Origin: Anaerolineales bacterium
GTDB taxonomy: Bacteria > Chloroflexota > Anaerolineae > 4572-78 > J111
Assembly: GCA_020634935.1 (NCBI GenBank)
Contig: JACKAT010000055.1
Location: 1 to 38,237, forward strand
Length of the DNA: 38,237 nucleotides
Reading direction: 5' to 3'
Shown: in pieces, positions 16,759 through 25,231 of the stretch
Layout: every line of letters begins with the position of its first letter
Numbering within the stretch: the stretch's first letter is position 1
The notes under the pieces: model-generated
The model's input: the letters and a program-made list of their open reading frames with translations, nothing else
Databases searched by the model: none
What the model was told of the DNA's origin: nothing
Position numbers and translations under genes: made by a program

Positions 16759-17415
16759 TCAATGGTAAACCTTTTCATCCACAATTTCAAGCTGGGTAGC
16801 CTTGACGGCTGCTTCGGTCCGGCTGGTAACGTTTAATTTACTTAAGATACTGCTGACGTGAGATTTGATAGTGCCGATACTAAGATTTAACTGCTCGGCT
16901 ATCTTTTTATTACTGAGACCCTGGGTAATTAATTCTAAAACATTCAACTCGCGGTCGGTTAAGTTGATTTCTTCGGTCGGTTCCGGCTCGGCGAGTTTCG
17001 CGGAGCGAAACAAAAATTGGGCAGCTTGCGGATGAAGGGACATTCCTCCTTGGCTAACAAAGCGAATGGCTTCAATTAGGTTGTGGCTATCTACTTCTTT
17101 GAGCGTATAACCATCGGCCCCGGCTTCCATGGCCGCACTGACTCTCTCACTATCTAAATAGGCCGTTAGAACCAGAACTTTGGTTTTGGGAGAACCTTCT
17201 TTAATTCTCATAATGGCCTCAATGCCGTTTATCTTGGGCATATTGAGATCCATGAGTACAATATCGGGCTGCAACTCTTTGACCTTATCAAATGCTTCCT
17301 GACCATCTTTGGCTTCACCGATTACATTCAGGCCCGGTTCAGTACTGATAATCATTTCGATGCCTCGACGAACAACGGTGTGGTCATCTACAATTAAAAG
17401 CTTAGTGTGGTTCAT
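16759..17415 (-). CDS. NarL/FixJ-family response regulator
   Basis: A 218-residue two-component regulator. The receiver domain (about 1-120) has acidic pair D10/D11, phosphoacceptor D56 (IVLMDLNMP), T84 and K106. The LuxR-type HTH (about 150-212) has LTDRELNVLELITQGLSNKKIAEQL and TIKSHVSSILSKL. AGGAG lies five bases before the ATG. It follows the large sensor kinase gene on the same strand with a 151-nt gap, and that kinase belongs to the HisKA_3 type that pairs with NarL-like regulators, so they are probably cognate. Targets are unknown. Confidence 0.95.
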   Translation of the reverse strand: MNHTKLLIVDDHTVVRRGIEMIISTEPGLNVIGEAKDGQEAFDKVKELQPDIVLMDLNMPKINGIEAIMRIKEGSPKTKVLVLTAYLDSERVSAAMEAGADGYTLKEVDSHNLIEAIRFVSQGGMSLHPQAAQFLFRSAKLAEPEPTEEINLTDRELNVLELITQGLSNKKIAEQLNLSIGTIKSHVSSILSKLNVTSRTEAAVKATQLEIVDEKVYH

Positions 17416-17566
17416 GACAACTCCTCTCCGAATTGGATGATCTTAAATTTTAGAAAATTGATTGATAAGATGCCTGTTTGACAGGGATGCTGCTCCTTTA
17501 TTTACTATATCCAATAGTGCCGTGAAATATGTTAAAAAAGCATAAGAATTTAGTTTGAATTCATGG

Positions 17567-20500
17567 CTATTCCGGTTCGAATGGAATGGTGATGACCAAA
17601 CGAGTGCCATACCCCGGTTTGGATTGGGGAATAGCGTAGCCGTTAAGGAGATCAGCGCGTTCGTAGATGCTCCTTAAGCCCATCGTTTCATTTTGATTGA
17701 GGGCGGCTAATTCAAAACCGATGCCATCGTCCGCAATCGAGAGGGTAATATCATTGGTATCTTGAGTTAAGGTTATCTCGACCCGATGGGCCTCGGCATG
17801 TTTGATAACGTTCCAAAGAGCTTCTCTGGCCATGTAGTACAGGCCATCTTGCTGATCGAGAGTCAGTGCGGCCGATAAATCCGCTTGAAAATCAATTTCA
17901 AGTTCATGCTGGTTGGCTAGTTGGGCGCAGTGCTCTCGCAAGGCTAAGACAACATCTTTCTCGTGCAGCGGAGCCGGGTGCAGCCGATATAGATGTTCGC
18001 GCATCTCCGTTAGCGCTGTCTTGGACAAACCGCGAATATACTCAATGGGTTGGCGTATTTTGTTATCCGGGGCATCCCCTAAAAATTTCAAGGCCGTTTC
18101 TGCGGCTAACCCCATACTGTAAATTGACTGGGTCACCGAGTCATGCAAACCGCGAGCCAAATGGTGGCGCTCCTGCTGAATGGCTAACTGCTGGTTGTGA
18201 TGATAGAGACGTGCATTTTCCAGACCTAACGCTGCCTGGCTGGCAAAAGCGCTGGTCATATGAAGCTCATGATCGGTAAAGGGGTCATCTCGCCAGAGCA
18301 GCAGCACGCCCAGATTAGTATTATGAATAACGAGAGGGGTGCAAACCAGAGTGCTGGTATCCGGTAATTGCAACAGGGTTTGCAGCGTTCTCATCTGGTA
18401 GGCGGTATATCCTAAGTCGCTGATCTGAACTTCTCGGCTAGTTAATGCTTTTTCAATTAACGAGCCTGGGCTCAAGAGCTGCCGGCTGTCATATTTGGAT
18501 ATATCAAATTGTTTGGGCGTAATCGTTTCCAATTGGCGGCCGTCCTGACCTAATAAAATAACCACACTGCCGTTAGCCTGCATTAAATTTTTGGCCCGAT
18601 TGACGATCGACTCCAATAACTCGGCCGAATTGAAGTGGCTGACCAAAGCCTGAGTATTTTGTAGTAGGATCTGCATTTCTTCTCGCAGCCGGGCTTCGTT
18701 GGCTACAATCGTTTGGGCGGCTTTTTTGCGTTCGCTAACGTCAATGCTGCTGAAACAGACCCCGATAATCTGGTTATCCTCATCGAGAACCGGATCGTAA
18801 TGGCATTCAACCCAGTAGTCAATTTCTCTGAGTTTTATTTTATACTCATGTACGGCTGATTCACCTAGCAAAGCTCTGTCAAAACCCTGGCAAATTTCAT
18901 CCAAATCGCCAGGTGGGACAATATCGAAAAAATTGTCGCCGACGATGACGGTATTTTTGGTGACTAATCGAAGGCCGTATTGGGCCGTTTTATTGATAGC
19001 GCGAATAATGTGGTCAAGATCGATCAGGATAAAGGCTTGCAAGCTGTTATCGAAAATGGCTCTTAGGTTGGTTTCCGATTCCTTGAGAGCGGCTTCGGCT
19101 TGCTGCCGTTCGGCCATTTCTTGTTTGGTTTTTTCAAATAACCGGGCATTTTCCAAGGCCGTGGCCGCCTGATTAGCCAAGAATTGGGCTAAGGCTATCT
19201 CCTCGTAGTCAAAGGTTCTGGCGCTTTTTTGTTCAATGAGCACCACGGCGCCAAAAAGATCATCTTGAAATTCCATGGCCAAGACCAGAACCGCCTTGGC
19301 CGAGAGAGCCCTCAGATAAGTCAAATTGCTATCTGTTAGTTGATCTTGATCGATGTTGATTTGTTCGGCCCGCCGGCTGATTAAGACTTGCTTGATGAGC
19401 GGATAATCGTCAAGCCAATGTTCCCCATAACTCATTAATCGATCCGGGGCGACGTTATAGCTTGCGGCAATGGAAATAGTATTAGCTTGACTGTTCCAAC
19501 CGTAAATAATGCAGCCCTGACCGCCGACCAGGTTGGTCAGTTCGATGGAAACCGTGTCAAGCACGTGCTGAGAATCAAGGCTAATGGCTAATGTAGCCCC
19601 GGCATGTTGCAGCGCTAACAACTGCTGGTTAGTTTTGATCAACGCTTGTTCTGTTTGGGTTAGATCGGCCAAGTCTCGCTGAACCTGCTCATAGAGGCGG
19701 GCATTTTCAATGGCGATAGCGGCTGCTTGAGCGATCGGTTGCAGATACTTTAGATCTTTGACCGAAAACCGGCCAGGCGAGTCACCCACCAGCCGCAAAA
19801 TACCTAATATCCGCTCGCCGACATAAAGAGGTAGCCCGACGAATGACCTTATCCAATGCAGCTCTTCTATAAAAATCCACTGAGGATGTTTGTAAGTATC
19901 AGTGATAATAACGGGCTGGTGAGTCCGGATTATGGTTGCATCTAGAGGAAAGTCGGAGGCTTGCTGGGCCAGTCGAGCGATCGTTTCTTCATTACCATAT
20001 TTTTCATACCCTTGCCAATGAACAATATGTAAAGTTTTTTGGTGATCGAGTAGGGCCACGTTAGCCGCATCATAAGCAATAGTGCGGCGAATTTGAACCA
20101 GAATTTCATCGAGGACTTCTTCCAGGCGAATGTGAGAGGCCAAAGCCAAAAACACCTGACCCAACGTATCTGAGATCAGCCGCTGGTTGCGCTCGGACTC
20201 TAACAATTGCTCTCGCTCGGCTTCGATCTTTTTGCGAGTTGTTATGTCAAAGGAGGTGCCAAGGACCGCCGGTTTACCCTCAAACTCAATGATGCCCAAC
20301 GCGGCTTCAATCCAGCGAGGGCTACCGCCTTTGGTTAAAATCTTTATTTCATAGCGATTTTGGACCGGTTGTCCTTGCTGACGGGTCAGGCCCCGCTCTC
20401 TGACCAACTCTCGCTGTTCAGGATGGATGATATCCCAAAAATTCATGGCCAGCAATTCAGCCTCTGTATAACCGGTGATCACTTGCGCATAGCGATTAAC

Positions 20501-21499
20501 ATAGCGATTCCGATCGCCCTGAAAAATAAATACTGCCGAAAGCGTGGTTTCAGTTAAGGTCCGAAATTTAGTCTCACTGGCTATCAGAGCCGCTTCATCT
20601 CGTTTGCGTGGCGTGATATCACGAATAATAGCCTGAATAGCGGGTTGGCCTTCATAGATAATGGGGACAGCGGCGACCTCAACGGTGATAACTTGCCCAT
20701 CGGTCCTCACCAATTTCTGTTCTGTCAACGATATACTGATACCTTCAGTTTCAATGCGCTGGATCCGGGGTTTAACCACATCTAAATCGTCAGGATGGAC
20801 AAAATCATAGATAGATCGGCCGATTAGCTCTTTCGGACAACGAGCCCCATAAAGCTTGGCTCCAGCCGAATTAATATAGACAAATTTTCGATCGATATGA
20901 ATGGCAATGCTGTCAAATGACAACTCAATCAAGTGGCGGTAACGGGCTTCGCTGTTCTTAAGACTTTCCTCTGTTTTTTTGGCCTCAACCACCTCGTCTT
21001 TGAGACGTTGGTAAACTTTGGCGTTTTCTAATGAAAGGGCAGCCTGCGAGGTAAGGATGTGTAGCACTTCAAATACTTCAGCCCGCCAGGCCGGCCAACT
21101 CTCTAAATAGACCATTCCTTTTAACTCGTGATCGGCTAAAAGCGGATAAATCACAAAGTCGTTAGATCGAGAGGGCTCGTTCTGGCTTGCCGAGGCTGAC
21201 GACGATAGGCCTTTGGAATAAACAACTTTTTCTTTGGTCCGGATGACCCGTTCCACAAAGGCCGCCGATACCGGCAAGTGATCTTCAATAGATTTGGCCT
21301 GCAGCACCTCGATCCGGTCTTGGTCAGCTTGGCCCGTGGCGGCTATCACCCACTGCCCTTGCTGTTCCAGCAAAACCATTGCCATATGCGCACTGGTTTG
21401 GTGAAGAATGATTTTGACGAACTTCTCCAGCAAACCACCTATTTCCATTTCCCTTGAGATAGCTTGAGACGCCTGAATTATTGTACCCAAATCCACCAT
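17567..21499 (-). CDS. Multi-sensor signal transduction histidine kinase (GAF/PAS, HisKA_3)
   Basis: About 1310 residues without a convincing membrane helix, so a cytoplasmic sensor. Domains in order: GAF (~10-175), PAS (~185-300), PAS (~305-430), GAF (~435-610), GAF (~625-795), PAS (~800-925), GAF (~935-1100), HisKA_3 dimerisation domain with the phospho-accepting His in ARGLHDSVTQSIYSMGL, then an HATPase with NVIKHAEAHR (N box), ADDGIGFE (G1) and GYGTRLVI. PAS segments end with characteristic IIRDITPRK, FDITTRKK and SSIDVSERK. GAF domains end in AAxxLENARLY helices leading into coiled coils. I start at the ATG at 21499, preceded by AAAGGAG; the longer frame begins at TTG 21535 inside a terminator hairpin. 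Ligands are unknown; redox, nitrogen oxides or cyclic nucleotides are typical. Confidence 0.95.
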   Translation of the reverse strand: MVDLGTIIQASQAISREMEIGGLLEKFVKIILHQTSAHMAMVLLEQQGQWVIAATGQADQDRIEVLQAKSIEDHLPVSAAFVERVIRTKEKVVYSKGLSSSASASQNEPSRSNDFVIYPLLADHELKGMVYLESWPAWRAEVFEVLHILTSQAALSLENAKVYQRLKDEVVEAKKTEESLKNSEARYRHLIELSFDSIAIHIDRKFVYINSAGAKLYGARCPKELIGRSIYDFVHPDDLDVVKPRIQRIETEGISISLTEQKLVRTDGQVITVEVAAVPIIYEGQPAIQAIIRDITPRKRDEAALIASETKFRTLTETTLSAVFIFQGDRNRYVNRYAQVITGYTEAELLAMNFWDIIHPEQRELVRERGLTRQQGQPVQNRYEIKILTKGGSPRWIEAALGIIEFEGKPAVLGTSFDITTRKKIEAEREQLLESERNQRLISDTLGQVFLALASHIRLEEVLDEILVQIRRTIAYDAANVALLDHQKTLHIVHWQGYEKYGNEETIARLAQQASDFPLDATIIRTHQPVIITDTYKHPQWIFIEELHWIRSFVGLPLYVGERILGILRLVGDSPGRFSVKDLKYLQPIAQAAAIAIENARLYEQVQRDLADLTQTEQALIKTNQQLLALQHAGATLAISLDSQHVLDTVSIELTNLVGGQGCIIYGWNSQANTISIAASYNVAPDRLMSYGEHWLDDYPLIKQVLISRRAEQINIDQDQLTDSNLTYLRALSAKAVLVLAMEFQDDLFGAVVLIEQKSARTFDYEEIALAQFLANQAATALENARLFEKTKQEMAERQQAEAALKESETNLRAIFDNSLQAFILIDLDHIIRAINKTAQYGLRLVTKNTVIVGDNFFDIVPPGDLDEICQGFDRALLGESAVHEYKIKLREIDYWVECHYDPVLDEDNQIIGVCFSSIDVSERKKAAQTIVANEARLREEMQILLQNTQALVSHFNSAELLESIVNRAKNLMQANGSVVILLGQDGRQLETITPKQFDISKYDSRQLLSPGSLIEKALTSREVQISDLGYTAYQMRTLQTLLQLPDTSTLVCTPLVIHNTNLGVLLLWRDDPFTDHELHMTSAFASQAALGLENARLYHHNQQLAIQQERHHLARGLHDSVTQSIYSMGLAAETALKFLGDAPDNKIRQPIEYIRGLSKTALTEMREHLYRLHPAPLHEKDVVLALREHCAQLANQHELEIDFQADLSAALTLDQQDGLYYMAREALWNVIKHAEAHRVEITLTQDTNDITLSIADDGIGFELAALNQNETMGLRSIYERADLLNGYAIPQSKPGYGTRLVITIPFEPE

Positions 21500-21536
21500 T
21501 CCTCTCCTTTTCATTCCGGATACAGCCGGCCACAAA

Positions 21537-21570
21537 AATAGAGCCAGTCACCTTAGTGATTGGCTCTATT
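21537..21570 (-). terminator. Intrinsic terminator of the S8 protease gene
   Basis: A 15-bp stem (AATAGAGCCAATCAC on the minus strand, one G-U pair) with a four-base loop, followed by TTTTTG. It lies between the protease stop and the kinase start. Confidence 0.85.
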
Positions 21571-21616
21571 ATAGCAGATAAATGAGGTTGTGTAAGCTAG
21601 ACTTTTGGCGGATTTT

Positions 21617-23860
21617 TTATTTGGCCCAGGTTAGAGCCACATCATCAACATACATCGCCGTGGGCAGTCCGGTGCGCCCTCGATTGAATACGCCAAAGTA
21701 GAGATAAATGGTTTGACCCTTTAAATCGGTTAGGTCAAAGGTGCGCGTTTCCCAGGTCTGACTGTTGCTCAAGCCCCGGGCCAGCGTTTTAATCACGCGG
21801 AAGTTTTGATCGAGCACGAGAATATTTTGTGCATCGACGCCCTGTACGTCTTGGCTGATGGGATAAACATGGGCGGTAAGTGTCGCTTGGGTGGCTTCCG
21901 CCGGGATCGTCACCGCTTGCCAGGCCGAAGTAAAACTGAAGATATCCCGGCCATCGGTAATGCCTAACTTGAGAGCGCGGCTGCCGTTGAGCACTTGCCC
22001 GGAGTCAAAGCTACCCCGTATCGGCGTGTCGCCAAAGACCCACCCCTCATCATTTTCAAAGCCGCCGTTCACAATTAGATCGCCGGCTGAGGTGATTGGC
22101 GGTTGGGTAGTCGGTTCCGTCGTGGGCTGAGTGGTGGGTTGGGTCGTGGGTTGGGTCGTGGGCTGAGTGGTGGGTTCGGTTGTGGGTTGGGTGGTCGGTT
22201 CCGTCGTGGGTTGGGTCGTTGGTTCGATAGTGGGCTCAGGTGTAGAGGTACTCGTCGGCGTATTGGTAGGAGTAGGGGTGACGGTGGGTGGTTCAGCGGT
22301 TGGCGTCAAGCCGGGGCTAACCAGCCTCAGCGCATCAGCCGCCTGAATGAGACCCGCGCCAAATTCGTTAGCTGGCCCCAAGTTACGAGCGCTGTCCGTC
22401 ATATATTTTTCGATCTGATCGGGTGAGGCATTGCGGTTTTGGGCAAAAAGCAGCGCCGCTAACCCGGCCACATGGGGCGAAGCCATCGATGTGCCTTCAA
22501 AGAAGCGATAGCTAAAGCCGGAGCCGGATGAGCTAAACGTTTGCTGCAAAACCCCGTCGCCATACCCATCATTATTTTGATCAACAGCGACATCACCCCC
22601 GGGGGCCATCAAATCGAGAGCCGAACCATAGTTACTGTAATTAGTTTTGGTATTATCAACCCGAACCGCACCCACTGCGATAACATATTGATCATAGCCG
22701 GCTGGGAAGTAAACCGTTGATTGGGCATCGTTACCGGCAGCGGCCACCACCACCACCCCGCGATCATAGGCGTATTTTACGGCCTCTTGCAAGGCTTGCG
22801 AGCCATTGCGCCCGGCCAGACTCATGTTGATGACATCCGCTCCCTGATCGACCGCGTAGGTGATCGCTTTAATAATATCAGAGTAACTGCCGTTGCCGCT
22901 GGCCCCTAACGCTTTAATCGGCAGCAGCGTCGCTTCAAAAGCCACGCCGGCTACCCCTACCCCATTATTGGTTGTTTGAGCTACCGTTCCGGCCACGTGG
23001 GTCCCGTGGCCGTTATCGTCTCGGGGATCGGTATCATTGTTGACAAAGTCGTAGCCGGTCATTCTAGCTGTACCGGCCAGATCCGGCGCATCAAAAGCCA
23101 CGCCGGTATCGATGATGGCCACCACGCTCTCCCGGCCTTTGCTGATATCCCAGGCTGCGGGCATTTGGATAGCTTGCAGGTTCCACTGATGTTTGCTAAA
23201 TAAGGGATCATTGGGTTGGAATTCAGCCGGAGCGTAGCTAGGGCGGCCGGTAATCCCGGCGATAAAATCAGGCTCGGCAAACTCAACGTTGGGGTCTTCG
23301 TTGAGCGTGGCAGCCACAGCCACCGGGTCTTTATCCTCGGAAAAATTGACAGTGTACAGTTGGCTAATTTCTTCAGCCTGAATCGATAAGGTGTTCAAGT
23401 CCTGGCCGGTACTATCGGCCACATCCTCGATGACCGGCTGCAAATCGCTGGCGCCAATTTCTTGAAGCTTCTGATCGAGGGTGTTGACGCCGGAAACGAT
23501 GATGTTATTGTCTAACTCAACGCTGCGTGCCTGAATAGATGCTTCTTCATTGAGCTTTAAAACCACCGTTCCGGGGGTAACCGCGCCTTCGTTGGGTGTT
23601 TCCGGGGCGGTCTCACCTTCAGCTTCAATCTCGTCTCCGCCCGTTGTCCCGCCGGCAGCCGGGGCTTCCAAACTGGGTTCCACGGATGGTGCTACTTGCG
23701 GCGAGGGTGGCGGTTCAGTGGGTGGCGCGCCGGTTGGGCCGCTTACGCCCGGTGGTTCAACGGCAATATCGCCTTCGTTGGATCGCTGTATTTCACAGGC
23801 TGAAACCAACCCCATCATCAAAATGAGCAAGGGTACTACATACTTGAAATTTTGTCTCAT
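21617..23860 (-). CDS. Subtilisin-like (S8) serine protease lipoprotein
   Basis: A 747-residue secreted protease. A signal peptide with lipobox LVSAC (Cys22) predicts lipid anchoring on the outer face of the membrane. An acidic Pro/Gly/Glu-rich stalk (~25-97) and a fervidolysin-like propeptide (~98-205; VVLKLNE...EDPNVEFAEPDF) precede the catalytic domain (~225-515). The triad is D251 (IIDTG), H285 (NGHGTH) and S458 (GTSMASPH), with oxyanion N377. A Thr-Pro-rich linker with TTQP/TTEP repeats (~525-595) leads to a C-terminal beta-sandwich of carbohydrate-binding or P-domain type (~600-747). GGGAG six bases before the ATG supports the start. It lies 24 nt downstream of the recombinase gene, so they may share a transcript. 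Confidence 0.95.
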   Translation of the reverse strand: MRQNFKYVVPLLILMMGLVSACEIQRSNEGDIAVEPPGVSGPTGAPPTEPPPSPQVAPSVEPSLEAPAAGGTTGGDEIEAEGETAPETPNEGAVTPGTVVLKLNEEASIQARSVELDNNIIVSGVNTLDQKLQEIGASDLQPVIEDVADSTGQDLNTLSIQAEEISQLYTVNFSEDKDPVAVAATLNEDPNVEFAEPDFIAGITGRPSYAPAEFQPNDPLFSKHQWNLQAIQMPAAWDISKGRESVVAIIDTGVAFDAPDLAGTARMTGYDFVNNDTDPRDDNGHGTHVAGTVAQTTNNGVGVAGVAFEATLLPIKALGASGNGSYSDIIKAITYAVDQGADVINMSLAGRNGSQALQEAVKYAYDRGVVVVAAAGNDAQSTVYFPAGYDQYVIAVGAVRVDNTKTNYSNYGSALDLMAPGGDVAVDQNNDGYGDGVLQQTFSSSGSGFSYRFFEGTSMASPHVAGLAALLFAQNRNASPDQIEKYMTDSARNLGPANEFGAGLIQAADALRLVSPGLTPTAEPPTVTPTPTNTPTSTSTPEPTIEPTTQPTTEPTTQPTTEPTTQPTTQPTTQPTTQPTTEPTTQPPITSAGDLIVNGGFENDEGWVFGDTPIRGSFDSGQVLNGSRALKLGITDGRDIFSFTSAWQAVTIPAEATQATLTAHVYPISQDVQGVDAQNILVLDQNFRVIKTLARGLSNSQTWETRTFDLTDLKGQTIYLYFGVFNRGRTGLPTAMYVDDVALTWAK

Positions 23861-23884
23861 CTTTTTCTCCCGTGAAGGTAAACG

Positions 23885-24874
23885 TTAGCTATCATCCTGA
23901 TCAGACTGCTCTTGACTAAATATGGCCTCATAGGCTTGGTCGATTTCCGTATCGGTCAGATGGGTGTAGCCGGAAGTGGTGCTGATACTTTCGTGCCGGG
24001 CCAGATTCTGCGCCACCAGAATATCGTGCTGGCGCGCCACCCGGGTCACAAAATAGTGCCGAAATGTATGGGGCGTTATCGTGCCGCGAGCCTCTTCGCC
24101 CAAAAAATGAACCACATAGTCGGTGACAATGTTTTCAGCCGTGCGGGCCGAAATAGGCAAAACACGCTTGCTGACCCGTTTGTCGTGCCGGGCAAAAATC
24201 GGCAGCACTTTTTGCCGCCCCTGTTGTTGATCGAGTGCGGAGCGCAAGCTGAGATAGGCGCTAATGTGCTGTAGTGACCGCGGCGAGAAGCGAACAATGG
24301 CTTGCTTGTCTCCTTTACCAATGATCACCGCCCGCCGGCGATCCCAGTCGAGATCGCCCTTGCGCAGCCCGCACGCTTCCGATACGCGCAGGCCGGTATC
24401 GGCCAGGGTAATCAACAGCGCGGTGTCGCGATGAATGGTCAGCTTCTGAGCCATCGACTCGGTCGGCCGTTTGACCGCTTTTTCCATCTTATTGAGTAAC
24501 TTTTCGAGGTTCTCCTCAGGAAAGATATGCAGTCGTTTGCCCTGACTGCGCCGCTGGCTTAGCTCAAAATCGAGGGTAGATAGATTGAGCGTGGCCCACT
24601 CTTGAGCCGCTACATATCGATAGAATCCCGCCACCGCCGTGGTATACAGATGCTCCGTGGCCACCGACTGCTTGTGCAGTTGGTTGAGAAAAGTTTCAAT
24701 CCAAAGCGGTGACAAGGTGGTAACGTCAGCTGTTTCAAAATCGATGGGATCGTCCGCGTCCGCCAGGCATTCGGCAAATGCGTTTAGTCCGCGCTGGTAG
24801 GCCACGGCTGTATTAGCACTTTTACCCCGCTTAATTTGTTTAAGATAACGTTCAATGGCGTCTTGTATAGTCAT
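23885..24874 (-). CDS. Tyrosine recombinase/integrase (Xer-like)
   Basis: A 329-residue phage-integrase-family recombinase. The N-terminal SAM-like core-binding domain (~1-95) is followed by the catalytic domain (~115-315). Catalytic residues are R163 (TGLRVSEACGLRKGD), K187 (GKGDK), H269 and R272 (TPHTFRH), H294 (RHESI) and nucleophile Y303 (SGYTHL). Length and lack of extra domains fit a chromosomal Xer-like or integron/island recombinase. No att site or dif-like sequence was recognised nearby, and the usual xerC/xerD neighbours are absent. The first ATG at 24874 has no strong ribosome binding site. Confidence 0.93.
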   Translation of the reverse strand: MTIQDAIERYLKQIKRGKSANTAVAYQRGLNAFAECLADADDPIDFETADVTTLSPLWIETFLNQLHKQSVATEHLYTTAVAGFYRYVAAQEWATLNLSTLDFELSQRRSQGKRLHIFPEENLEKLLNKMEKAVKRPTESMAQKLTIHRDTALLITLADTGLRVSEACGLRKGDLDWDRRRAVIIGKGDKQAIVRFSPRSLQHISAYLSLRSALDQQQGRQKVLPIFARHDKRVSKRVLPISARTAENIVTDYVVHFLGEEARGTITPHTFRHYFVTRVARQHDILVAQNLARHESISTTSGYTHLTDTEIDQAYEAIFSQEQSDQDDS

Positions 24875-25231
24875 TACCGTGGAAGATTACAAACTTAAAA
24901 CAATTTTAATAAATACTCAATCCCCCCCAGACTTGATAGTATTTCGAGGGCTATTTTTAGCGTAAATATGATTTCAACGGGAGAGGCTGGTAATCTTAAA
25001 AGTTATTCGGAAACCTATTAGGTCTGATCTGAGTATTAAAACATTATGGTAAATAGTTTACCCCATATTATGTAAAAAGTAAACCTTGTTAAAGTCAAAT
25101 TTGAGGGACGACAATAGATTTGGCCCGAATTTCTTGATTTGGGCCAAACGGGTAGCACACGCCGGCGTCGATCACGATTGGCTCGACGCCGGTGCAGCCA
25201 TTTTCTTCGAGCCAATCGTGATGAGCGGGAG
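24875..25231. other. Intergenic region between the recombinase and pyrG
   Basis: No gene. AT-rich on the recombinase side with no clear promoter. A perfect palindrome GGTAAA-TAG-TTTACC lies at 25048-25062, with a further GTAAAC half-site about 16 bases on, which looks like an operator. The pyrG-proximal end holds the inverted repeats at 25164-25221. Confidence 0.45.
25164..25221 (-). terminator. Inverted repeats downstream of pyrG
   Basis: TCACGATTGGCTCGA (25172-25186) pairs with TCGAGCCAATCGTGA (25207-25221). An alternative pairing, GGCGTCGA with TCGACGCC (25164-25171 and 25183-25190), competes with it. Ten bases after the pyrG stop, but with no T run, so the role as terminator is uncertain. 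Confidence 0.45.

Noticed and set aside
21500..21535. TTG start of the sensor kinase
   Set aside because: It lies beside and partly in the protease terminator, and an ATG with AAAGGAG follows at 21499.
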